From positions 1-49,371 of the forward strand of contig CAJPOF010000010.1 of NCBI GenBank assembly GCA_905372235.1: a stretch of DNA of 49,371 nucleotides. The letters are read 5' to 3'. Position numbers and translations under genes: made by a program. The notes beneath the pieces were generated by a model, which saw only the letters and a program-made list of their open reading frames with translations, made no database searches and was not told the origin of the DNA. Below are positions 1-9,900 of the stretch, in pieces. This stretch comes from an uncultured Treponema sp. (lineage in GTDB: Bacteria > Spirochaetota > Spirochaetia > Treponematales > Treponemataceae). Position 1 is the stretch's first letter; every line of letters begins with the position of its first letter.

Positions 1-70
1 GAAAAAACATGCGCAGTTTTTATCTTGAACAGCTTAAAAAAATACGTTCTTTTTAAGAAAATCCTTCGCA

Positions 71-99
71 TTGAGCAAAAGCATCATTTTCAATATACT
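71..99 (+). promoter_or_regulatory. Putative sigma-70 promoter of gltX
   Basis: A -35 box TTGAGC (71-76) and a -10 box TATACT (94-99) are separated by exactly 17 bases. Transcription would start near 106, giving an untranslated leader of about 65 nt before the gltX ATG at 171. An AT-rich inverted repeat (CTTAAAAA at 33-40 with TTTTTAAG at 50-57) lies just upstream and may mark the end of the preceding transcription unit. The rest of 1-170 shows no gene. Confidence 0.55.
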
Positions 100-170
100 A
101 TTTCAAATAATTTCAACAAAACTTGGCTTTAGTCATCTTTCGGCAAGTCCATTTATTTTCGAGGTTTTTT

Positions 171-1748
171 ATGTCAGACAATGAAGTAAGAGTAAGATAC
201 GCCCCTTCTCCGACGGGAATGCAGCATATAGGAGGAGTCCGCACGGCTCTCTTCAACTATCTTTACGCGCGTTCAAAAGGCGGAAAATTCATACTCAGGC
301 TTGAGGACACAGACCGCACCCGGTTCGACGAAAAATACGTAAAAAACCTTTACGACACAATGTCTTGGCTTGGAATCGACTGGGACGAAGGCGGCTCAAA
401 GGGCGGCGAATACGGACCTTACGTCCAGAGCGAACGCTTCGACCTTTACAAAAAACACGCCATGGAACTTGTGGAAAAAGGAGAAGCGTACTACTGCTTC
501 TGCGACTCCGAAAGGCTTGACAGAATCCGCAAAATCCAGACGGAAAACAAGATGGCTCCGGGCTACGACAGAAACTGCCGCCATCTTACAGCCGAAGAGA
601 TAGAAAAAAACTTGAAAGAAGGAAAACCTTACGTCATTCGGCTGAAAGTCCCGATGGAAGGAACGACGACTTTCACCGATCATATTTTGGGAAGCATAGA
701 ATGGAAAAACGAAGACATTTCTCCAGATCCCGTACTTTTGAAGTCGGACGGATTTCCGACATATCATCTTGCAAACATCGTAGACGACCATTTTATGAAA
801 ATAAGCCACGTAATGCGCGCCCAAGAATGGATTCCTTCGACTCCGCTGCACGTGCAGATGTACAAGGCGTTCGGCTGGCCTCATCCGGAATTTTGCCACC
901 TTCCGATGGTAAACGGACAGGACGGAAAAAAACTTTCAAAACGGCACGGTTCGACGTCTCTTAATGAATTCAGGGCGAGGGGCTACCTTCCGATGGCGAT
1001 TGTAAACTACGTGGCTATGCTTGGATGTTCATACGAGGAAGGAAAGGAATTCTACACGTTGGAAGAACTTTCAAAAAATTTCAGTTTGGAACACCTGAAC
1101 AAAGCTCCCGCTGTATTCGATTACAAGAAACTCGAATATTATAACGGAAACTATATCCGCAGCCTGAGCGACGAAGAACTTTACAAATGGACGCTTCCGT
1201 TCATAACTGGAACAAAAGACGCTCTCCTTCCGCTGAATCCGGAAAGCCCTGAGCCGCAGCCGAAAGTCGGGCCTGAATATTCGGGGATTTCTCTTGGGGA
1301 TGACGGAGAACCGGTCTGCGTGGACAAATCCATGAACATGTCGCCCAAAGAGGTAAAAGAAAAACTCATGGCGTTGATGCCGCTCATAAAGGAACGACTA
1401 AAATATCTTACCGAAGCTGCGGAAATGGTGCGTTTTCTGTTCACAGAACCTTCCGTTCCGCAAGCAGAGCAAATTATTCCCAAAAAACTGGATGCGCAAA
1501 AAACAAAGGAAGTGCTTGAAGAGGCAAAAGCTTTCGTGCAAAAACTTCCGGCCGTTTCCCACGAGGAAGGAGAGGCGCTTGCAAAGGAATACGCTGAAAA
1601 ACTCGGCGTGAAACTCGGCGATTTCATGATGCCGATAAGAATGGCGGTTACAGGAAGCAGAGTTTCGCCGCCTCTAATCGGCTCGATTCTTATCCTTGGT
1701 GTGAACGAAAGCATAAAAAGAATCGAAAGAACGCTCGCTTTGTTTTAG
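171..1748 (+). CDS. gltX: Glutamyl-tRNA synthetase
   Basis: Charges tRNA-Glu with glutamate using ATP in the cytoplasm; class I aminoacyl-tRNA synthetase. Near the N-terminus PSPTG is followed by the HIGH-type signature as HIGG (residues 19-22), then LRLEDTD. The KMSKS-type loop reads KLSKR near residue 254. The product is 525 aa, slightly longer than usual; the extra length appears to be a charged segment around residues 345-400, between the catalytic core and the helical anticodon-binding region. An upstream in-frame TTG at 123 would add 16 residues, but ATG 171 is preferred because GAGG lies 6 bases before it and the conserved family start follows at once. It is convergent with malQ. In this lineage a single GluRS may also misacylate tRNA-Gln, but that needs gatCAB, which is not in the window. 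Confidence 0.97.
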   Translation: MSDNEVRVRYAPSPTGMQHIGGVRTALFNYLYARSKGGKFILRLEDTDRTRFDEKYVKNLYDTMSWLGIDWDEGGSKGGEYGPYVQSERFDLYKKHAMELVEKGEAYYCFCDSERLDRIRKIQTENKMAPGYDRNCRHLTAEEIEKNLKEGKPYVIRLKVPMEGTTTFTDHILGSIEWKNEDISPDPVLLKSDGFPTYHLANIVDDHFMKISHVMRAQEWIPSTPLHVQMYKAFGWPHPEFCHLPMVNGQDGKKLSKRHGSTSLNEFRARGYLPMAIVNYVAMLGCSYEEGKEFYTLEELSKNFSLEHLNKAPAVFDYKKLEYYNGNYIRSLSDEELYKWTLPFITGTKDALLPLNPESPEPQPKVGPEYSGISLGDDGEPVCVDKSMNMSPKEVKEKLMALMPLIKERLKYLTEAAEMVRFLFTEPSVPQAEQIIPKKLDAQKTKEVLEEAKAFVQKLPAVSHEEGEALAKEYAEKLGVKLGDFMMPIRMAVTGSRVSPPLIGSILILGVNESIKRIERTLALF

Positions 1749-1771
1749 GCTGGACTTTTTTGCCTAAAACA
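1741..1771 (+). terminator. Hairpin overlapping the gltX stop codon
   Basis: Perfect 10-bp inverted repeat TGTTTTAGGC (1741-1750) / GCCTAAAACA (1762-1771) with an 11-base loop. The left arm contains the gltX stop codon (TAG at 1746-1748). No T-run follows on the plus strand, so it is not a canonical intrinsic terminator; it could act as a 3' end stabiliser or an imperfect terminator. Confidence 0.45.
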
Positions 1772-2023
1772 GAAGACAAAAACACGAAGACACATTCGAA
1801 AGTTCCGGAAACGATTTTTCTGAAGGTGAATATTCCGTTGCGACAAATGATAACCGCTCCTAATCGGAAACTGAATGTTTATTTTTCCATCAAAATATTT
1901 CAAGCAAGCAGGAAATTTTTCTGCGGATTTTGATTTTTCGAAAACCTTTTCATGTGTTTTTTCATAAATGAACGTAAATAAAGATATGGTAAGCAAGAAC
2001 TGATTTTCCGAAAACGCCACAAA

Positions 2024-2066
2024 TAAAAAAGCCCGAACGAAAGTCCAATTCGAACTGTCGTCCGGG
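2024..2066 (-). terminator. Rho-independent terminator of malQ
   Basis: Read on the minus strand, CCCGGACGA pairs with TCGTTCGGG (one G-T wobble) around a 17-base loop and is followed by C and six T. It lies about 24 bases after the malQ stop codon. The remainder of the gltX-malQ gap (1772-2023) holds no gene I can support. Confidence 0.8.
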
Positions 2067-2089
2067 TTCGTGCAATTTTTAGAAAAACT

Positions 2090-3685
2090 CTACTTCTTTT
2101 TTATGTTTCTTCCGTAAAGGTCAGAGATGAACGAAAGCCAGTCTGCATTCTCTTTTGTAAGAGCGCCTTCAGGAAGCCGCCATGTCCAGTTCGTGCCTGT
2201 GGTATTCGGAATATTCATCCGATGCTCCGTGCCAAGACAAAGGATGTCCTGCATTGGAATTACCGCCATGTCTGCACTTGACGCAATCGCCACACGGATA
2301 AGAGCCTTTGTAAGAGTGCCGTCCGCAACGAGCGCACGGGCTTCTTTTTCAGTCATTTCCTTTGCGAACGCATATTCAGCGGCAATCTTTACAGCCGCAT
2401 CGTCAGCGCTGTCAAGCCAGCCCTGCATGGTGTCGTTGTCATGAGTTCCGGTGTAAACCACGGCTTCATTCGGATACATATGCGGAAGGAAAGCATTTAC
2501 CATTCCGTCTTTTCCTGCCTCGGCTGGATCGAACGCAAACTGAAGCACCTTCATTCCGGGGAATCCTGCGTCGTCACGAAGTTTTTTTACTCCATCGGTG
2601 ATGACTCCAAGGTCTTCGGCGATTATAGGAAGGTCGCCAAGGCTTTTCTTGATTGCATCGAAAAGTTCTATGTTAGGACCGGGAACCCATTCACCCTTCA
2701 CCGCGGTGGTCTCTCCGTAAGGAATAGACCAATACGCCTCGAATCCACGGAAATGGTCAATCCGAACTATGTCGACAAGTTCCGTCATTCGCTGTGTGCG
2801 TTTTACCCACCACGAATAATTGTCCTTTTTCATCGCATCCCAATCGTAAAGCGGATTTCCCCACAGCTGACCTGTGGCAGAAAAATAATCCGGCGGAACG
2901 CCCGCAACTTTTAGAGGAATACCATTTTTGTCAAGCTGGAAGAATTTCTGGTTTGCCCATACGTCCGCAGAATCCGGAGCCACAAAAATCGGAATATCTC
3001 CGATAAGTTTTATTCCCTTATCGTTCGCATATTTTTTAAGCGAGAACCACTGCTCGGCAAAAAAGAACTGAATCGCCTTTATCTGCTCGATGTTTTCAAT
3101 ATGCTCTGCGTTCCACTTTGAAACGGAAGCCGGGTCGCACTTTGCAAGTTCGGACGGCCAAAATGCATTCCACATCTGTGCAATTCCGCTGATTCCCTGC
3201 TTGGCTGCTTCCGCATCATAAAACTGCTTTATGCTTGTGAAGTTTGCGTAATTGTCGAGCCACGAAGAATTATCGTTTTTGAACGCCTCGTAGGCTGTCC
3301 TGGACTTTTTGTCGCAAGTTTTAAGGAAGAACGCCGCGCACTTAAAGAGAACGGGCATTTTCCACCAAACCACAGAACCGTAATCGACTTTTCCGCCGGT
3401 CTTTATGTATTCCGTGGGAGCTATGTCCGAAGAATCCGCCCAGCCTTTCTCGACAAGCCTATCGAGGTCTATCATCAAAGGATTTCCTGAGAATGTCGAG
3501 AAAGAGGCGTACGGAGAATCCCCGTAGCCTGTAGGTCCTATAGGAAGAATCTGCCACAAAGTCTGATGTGCAGATTCAAGCCAATCAACAAATTCATACG
3601 CCGGTTTCCCAAGCGTACCTATACCCGGTGTCCCCGCAAAAGATGTGGGGTGCATTAAAATTCCACTGCTTCTTGTAAATTTCAT
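2090..3685 (-). CDS. malQ: 4-alpha-glucanotransferase (amylomaltase, GH77)
   Basis: Transfers alpha-1,4-glucan segments between maltodextrins in the cytoplasm, the disproportionating step of maltose/glycogen metabolism. The 531-aa length is normal for GH77. The three catalytic acids are visible: the nucleophile Asp310 in the RIDHFRG motif, the acid/base Glu357 in IIAEDLG, and the transition-state stabiliser Asp416 in GTHDND. The spacing resembles that of known amylomaltases. The start is ATG 3685, giving the typical MKFTRSSGILMHPTS opening. No Shine-Dalgarno is visible; a promoter-like pair ends 7 bases before the ATG (see the promoter entry). The gene stands alone between two convergent or terminated neighbours. 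A second glucan-related protein, with a CBM48-like domain, is encoded at 23734. Confidence 0.97.
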   Translation of the reverse strand: MKFTRSSGILMHPTSFAGTPGIGTLGKPAYEFVDWLESAHQTLWQILPIGPTGYGDSPYASFSTFSGNPLMIDLDRLVEKGWADSSDIAPTEYIKTGGKVDYGSVVWWKMPVLFKCAAFFLKTCDKKSRTAYEAFKNDNSSWLDNYANFTSIKQFYDAEAAKQGISGIAQMWNAFWPSELAKCDPASVSKWNAEHIENIEQIKAIQFFFAEQWFSLKKYANDKGIKLIGDIPIFVAPDSADVWANQKFFQLDKNGIPLKVAGVPPDYFSATGQLWGNPLYDWDAMKKDNYSWWVKRTQRMTELVDIVRIDHFRGFEAYWSIPYGETTAVKGEWVPGPNIELFDAIKKSLGDLPIIAEDLGVITDGVKKLRDDAGFPGMKVLQFAFDPAEAGKDGMVNAFLPHMYPNEAVVYTGTHDNDTMQGWLDSADDAAVKIAAEYAFAKEMTEKEARALVADGTLTKALIRVAIASSADMAVIPMQDILCLGTEHRMNIPNTTGTNWTWRLPEGALTKENADWLSFISDLYGRNIKKK

Positions 3686-3692
3686 ATTGATT

Positions 3693-3721
3693 ATTCTAAT
3701 CTACCATTCTAAAAAACACAA
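3693..3721 (-). promoter_or_regulatory. Putative malQ promoter, leaderless spacing
   Basis: Minus-strand -35-like TTGTGT (3716-3721), 17-base spacer, -10-like TAGAAT (3693-3698), then only 7 bases to the malQ ATG. The predicted start of transcription therefore coincides with the start codon, consistent with the missing Shine-Dalgarno. The -35 matches the consensus in only three positions. Confidence 0.4.
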
Positions 3722-3883
3722 ATCATATAAAGCAAATTCATAAGTTTTAAATGATGAAAAAGATTTTTTAATCGGAATAAGAAAAATGCCATTTTCTTTA
3801 GGATTCACATAAAAAATGCGGAAGAAATATTTGGTAAAAACCAAAATCATTTTTTCCGCACGGATTAAAAAATACTTTTGTTC

Positions 3884-3922
3884 AAAAAAAGCCAAGGAAC
3901 ACGAATTTTTGTATTCCTTGGC
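3884..3922 (-). terminator. Rho-independent terminator of the giant lipoprotein gene
   Basis: GCCAAGGAA (3891-3899) and TTCCTTGGC (3914-3922) form a perfect 9-bp stem. On the minus strand it is followed by a run of seven T. It starts 19 bases after the stop codon of the 3941-10303 gene. Confidence 0.85.
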
Positions 3923-3940
3923 AAAATATTCTTTGATTTT

Positions 3941-6900
3941 TTAGCGCATCTGCGAAATTTCTATCTGCGTAGAAGATCCGACGGTTACCGCATAACCCAT
4001 GCAAGGCTTTCCGTGTTTGTTAGGATAGTAGGCGGTATAGCCGAAAGGAGGCGCACCATAGCCAGAAGAGAGACCTCCCACGGAGAGAGTATCTTTCATA
4101 GCCTTGGAACAATACTTTGAGCAAGCGTTTATCCTGTCTTCCGGAACGCCGTGCGCAGACGGAACAACGGTAATTTCCCAGTCGTCATCACCGCTACCGG
4201 TCTTGTATGCAAGACGAGCCTGTCGCTGCCAACTTGCATAATAACCTATAACAGGTTTTCCTGTTTCATCGACATCAATGGAAATTCCACTTCCGTTTAT
4301 GTTGTAATTATCAATCACCAACGGAGCGCTTGGGATTCCATTCAAGATTTTTACATATCGAAGATGATTGTCGGAACCTTGATAAGCTACGTGCACATAA
4401 GTTCCGTCAAACACAATCTGACAATACTTTCCGCCCGAATCAAGTGCGGAAGATGCTCTTGTCCAAGAAGGATTTAAACTTGTGCCGTCAGACGTGTATG
4501 CATAATGGAGTTTATCGTTAGTCTCGTCATACCAAGCGATGTGAACCTTCGTGCTTGAACCGCCTTCCGTTGCAATGCAAAGATAACTTCCCGATTCTCT
4601 TGGAAGCGAGTCTCCCGGAAGATGACCTGTCCGTTCAACTTTTACGCCGCCTCCTCCTTGATTAGCATAAGTAACATCTTTTCCTGCAAACACGCTGAAC
4701 CTTGGACATGTTTTTCCTTCATCTTCACAAACCTCTCCGATATTATTTCTTTTGGGATGGTACGATTCTGATGAGTGTCCGTAATATCGTTTCATCTGCT
4801 CCGGCGCTCTGAACCTTATCTGCCTTGATATGGAATCGTAGTAGGCAAGACAGACTTCGCCGTTTATAGGTGCAAGGCTTGGCGAAAGAATTCTATCTGA
4901 ATCTATAAGCGAATTATTTCCGTTAGTAGCCTTTACACCCGTGTGTTCAATATGAAAACGCCCCTCGGTAGCAAGAGATTCGTAGTTTTGACCTGCATTA
5001 CTAAGCTTAGCATCAGTAACGCTCTCTGAAAAATACGAGAAATACGAAGCAACCGGCGGATTTCTGTTTGTATTTTTGTCTATGCCGGATGCAACTCCGT
5101 ATGCGTTTCCGTTACTTCCGAATACGAATGTTCCATGCTTGTAAGAGTCCCAGTTTTTCTCTACAGCACGTGTTGAGATGCGATAGGGAGAATTTCGGGG
5201 CATGGAATAAAGGGCTGTTCCGTTGTTGAACGAAAAACCGAGCATTCCGTTAATCGGACTTACCCGCATTGTAACTTCACTTAATTTTCCGTCCGCAGGT
5301 CTTATAGCACTCGCATCAGGACTTACTTCCCAAACATCAATATAAAAATCATCCGAAGGAGACGGCATGTTGTTTATACATTCGCTGTTTCCTTTGTTGT
5401 AAAGTTTTACATTGTTGTTTATGTTGTTTCTTGACGCAATTCCTTTCTGCCACGTAACAAGATAACCGGACTTTACAGTCGTACCAAGTTCGGCAGTTTT
5501 AGATACCGCCGGAGAGGTTGTAGTTCCGGCTTCAGTATCGCACAATCTTGAGACCGTATCGGAATCATTTTTTATGTTGAACCCCTTAACGGAAAGTTTT
5601 TTGTCCGTGCGGCAAGGATAATGACCTTTTAAAGTCCTTAGCGACAATCCGGTTATATTGCTACTTTCGCCAACCGTAACTTCCGTGATATACGGAACTA
5701 CGGCAAATTTTATGTTGGTGTTTATTTTCTTTTTAGATTCGTATATCTTGCAAGTCGTACAATCCCTAGGAATTCCTGAATCCGTAGAAAGCGGCCTTGT
5801 GCGCTTTACTTCATATGTGTAATTCCCCGATTCAACGCTTTGAACCTTAGAAATTCTTGCGTAATAGGCTGTGTCTGTAAGAGCATCAGTTTTTGTAAAG
5901 CATACCAACTGACCTACAAAAAGAACTTTTGAAATCTTGAAAGAATTGTCCGACAGACGCTCAACGGTTTGCACAACGACTGCTTCCGGTGGTTCAGAAA
6001 ATACAGCAGGAGAAGATGGCGGAGTATCGGGCTCTGATTTTTTATTCTCATGGTCAGTCGCCTTAATAGAAATATTCTTTGAAAGACCGCATTCGCCCAG
6101 CTCCGTATCCCATTCAAGAGTCCAATCTACATAATGTCCGCTCGTGTTCTGATACTTTGTGGCAACGGAAAGCGTTTTTCCACCTTGCGATGACGAAGGG
6201 GTGATAGCCCAGTTACCCGTAGACGCAGTGTACGATGCGGTGAATGTTGTTCCGTCCGCTGAAATTTCAAGCTTTTTCAACTGCTTGTCGTCCCATGCAC
6301 TTCCCGAGACAATCACTTTTCCTGAAAGTTCTGTAACTTCTCCTGCCTTTATTTCAACATGCCCAGAATCCTTGGAATTATTAAAAAGGCTATTGTCATC
6401 CTTGTTGTTCCAATATAAAGGAAGAATGCTCGCAGTCGGATTTGCCTCATCAGCAATCGCAACCTGAACGGGAACTGTCACCTGTGTATACCAATTGCTT
6501 GGAACGTTTCTATCTTTCTGCGTTACCTTTATGGTAAGAAGATTCTTATTCTTCATCTTTCCAAGACCGGCTTCCGTGAATGTCAAAGTAGACTTATCCG
6601 AAGAAACCGTAAAATCTGTTCCCAAAGAGAGCACCGTTCCGTCGCAGGAAAGCGCATAGCCGTTGTCCGCAGGACCTGTTTCGCTCGGCTCGAATGAAAG
6701 CGTAAGCGAAGAGTAATTTTTCGAAACAAACGTAAACTTTTCGTCCGAAAGTTTTCTTATGTTGCAGTGATGTTCGTTGTCGTTTTCGTCGTAAACGAAC
6801 TTTTCGCTACTCACTTCTTCGACAAGTCCGATTGCAGGCTTATTCTGCACGCTTCCGTCAAGATTTACGTCAGTCTTGTAAGTAACAGACTTTACCTTGA

Positions 6901-9900
6901 ACGGCTTGTTTTTAACCTGAACGTCTACAGTTTTGCTGAAGGCGTTCATCTGCAGATCCTTCATGCTAAAAGTCAGCACTTGTTCGCCGTCATGCACTAG
7001 GGAAGAATTAAGGCTTCCTGAAAATCTGTAATAATTTCCCTGCAGTGCTATTATGCTCAAGCTGGAAGTATCCATGGCCTGTCCGGCTATTTTCACGGCA
7101 ATGGAAGTGATATCCACGCCGGAATCGTCGTCCCTGAAAAATCCCTGCACGGAATAATGAGAAGCGCCAACGTTGAAAACATTTACGTCCTGTTTATAAA
7201 GAACGCAAAGCCCCTTCTCGTCCGTTACCGAACCGTCTATGGTCATTGTTTTTCCCGAAGTGCTTACGCTTGTTATCTTGTAGCCTTTGTCGCCGTAGAA
7301 AATCAAAAGACCGACCTTTGCGTTTTTGTGCAGAGCGTAGCCCGACGTATGGTCGATGTCCGTTACCGTATTGCCGGAGAACTTTGCGTATCCCGACCAC
7401 AAAGGAAGACCGAAATCGCCTTTAGGGCTTACGTTGTCGCAATGCAGGTAGACTTCCCTGGAAGTCGTGTAATGGAACTGAGAGCCGTCCTGAACCGTTA
7501 TGGTAAGATTTACATCCTTTAGGGAATTTGTTTTGCTCTTTATAAGAAGAGCATTGTCTTTAATCTTGTAGTTCTTGAATCCCGTTGAACCTGCGCTGTG
7601 TGTGTTGTCAACCTCAAAATAGGTTTCAAAATTATTTCCGGTAATCTGACCTCCGGAAGTTTTCCATTCAAGCACGCCGCCTGGGACACAATTTCCCCTA
7701 AGTCGAATCATCTGGATTCCGGACTCGTCGTAGAGTCTTGCGGTGATATATTTGGAGTCGCCCGAAACGTAATCGCCATATCTATATTCTTCGCCGGAAA
7801 TCTTTATCTCGTCTATCTTAGGAACAGCGGAATCAAGAGTAACCGACACAGGTTCGCTCCAAGAGCCGTACACTCCGTTGGAGTTCTTCGCTCTGACACG
7901 AATCGAAACATCAGCCTTTGAGCCGGTGTTTATAAAATTTTCCGCCTCTATTTTTGTGTTCCAGCCTATAGTTCCGTCAACAAGATGCACCACCCAGTCG
8001 GAACCGGTTTTTCCGCTCCATTGCACGCTATCTTTACTGCTCCAACTGCGGGCGAACCAATCATCATTGCTTTCCGAAGCGTTTTTTGAGTTTCCGGTAA
8101 TCTGAATTTCTACGGAAGCCACCTTTACACCAAGATTCGAGTTCTTTATGTCCGCAGAACCTACAATTTGGACTGTTCCGCCCATAGTCTCTCCGTGGGA
8201 AGGTGAACTTACCCTTGCACTCGCCTTGTCGCCCGACGGGTCAATCTTTATGTTGAATGTCTTGGTCGCAGTGTTTTTTGCCTTGTCTCCCACGCTTACG
8301 TAAATAGGAACCGTCCATATATCTGTGCTGTCTTTAGTTCCATATGCTGTTGTCGCAAATTCGCTTATGTTGGAAAAATCAATGCTCCAGCCGTAAGAAG
8401 TTCTTTCGACAGTAACTCCGCTTAGCGTGCTAAGATTTTTATTTGTCGTTCCAATCTTGAAAACGGCAGAATCTTTGTTTATTCCGGAAGTGTCGTCGTT
8501 GAACGTTCCTATCAAAAGCGACTTACCCGTGAAGTTTTGAGATAAAGTTGACTCATCCATTCCTATTGCAGGAGGAACTGTGTCCTTTACGAACCGGAAA
8601 GAGGTCGAATCATCTCCGGTTTCGTTAGAAACTTTTATAGAAATATAGTTTTCGCCTTCGGGAAAAAGACTGAATTGGGTAAGAGCAAACGAGAACTGTC
8701 CCTCAGGATTATCCGAATCAAAAATCACGTGATCCTTTTTAAGTTCTTCATGGTTAGGCACGCTTGAATCGGTATATTCACGAAACCAAACCGCCTTTTT
8801 AAGATTCGATACAGGAGAAGCCACTCTGAACGAAACGTTCGGCTGCCCCTTGCAGAATTGGGCATCATTTTTCAGTGGATCTACGGAAACCCTCGGAGCT
8901 GACTGAAGGGACTTTACTTCAAAAAGATAATAGTATGTCGTTGACGCAGAGCCGAAATTTCCAAGACTGTCCGCAGCTATGAACTCATGCCCAGGAAGAT
9001 TTGAAGAATCTTTTCCTTCCACAACAATCCGCTTCCAGCCCGAAGTAACTCCCGTCGCCTTTAGAGGAATTGAAAGGGTGTAGTTTTCACCCGTCTTGCT
9101 TGAAACAAAATTTGCACTGGAAGGAGGAGGATTTGCATAATCGTACACAACAGTTCTGTTACATTTTTCAAGATCTTTGAAATCTTCCTTATCGTTTCCA
9201 CTTTTCAAAGAATAAAATATTACTTTTATATCCTTGTGAGTAGCGTTCATTAACGGGGTTGAATCCTTGTTTGGCTTTAGGTCGATGGAAATACTATCCG
9301 TTGTGTATTTGACCGTATTTGCCCAATCCAATTGGTCGTATTCAACAGGAGTTATGATGCTGGACGAAAACGCAGGAGAAACTCTAGGGTCAAGAGAAAA
9401 GATAAATCGATAATTTCCTCCCTTTTTATGTTCCTCAAGATTTTCAAGCGCATTTTTTGCATCAGGATCAAGCCCTCCAAAAGAAATCATGTTGTGAATT
9501 CTTCTGAGTGAACATTTCTCAAGAATGGAATCAACGTCGCTTCGCAGGAAAAACTCTGAAGTTCTGTTTCCGTGTGTGGAAGAAAAATCATTTTCATCAT
9601 CGTATACACGTGCGGCATCCTCAAGAATTATGGTCGCTTTAAGTTTTCCATCCGCCTGGAAAGCCAGCATCTCATCCGTATAAAGAAAATCCGCTCCCCC
9701 ATCATTTTTATATGGAAAGGAAACGTCAATGTTAAATCCAGGATTTGCACGCACAAAAGAGTTTTTTCCGTCTATAGAAACCTCTATCTTGTCAATGTTG
9801 TGGGTATCCGCAGCCTGTCCAAGGACTTTAAAAACAGCACCGTATTTATCAAAATCATTCTCAGGGTCGCCGACCTTAATGATTCCGGAAGGACGGTTCA

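Noticed and set aside
1745..2020. A 91-aa minus-strand open frame between gltX and malQ
   Set aside because: It overlaps the gltX end, has no Shine-Dalgarno, has a composition of random AT-rich sequence and no family resemblance.
3701..3895. A 64-aa minus-strand open frame between malQ and the giant lipoprotein gene
   Set aside because: It overlaps the intrinsic terminator of the lipoprotein gene, covers the malQ promoter region and is Phe/Lys-rich noise.
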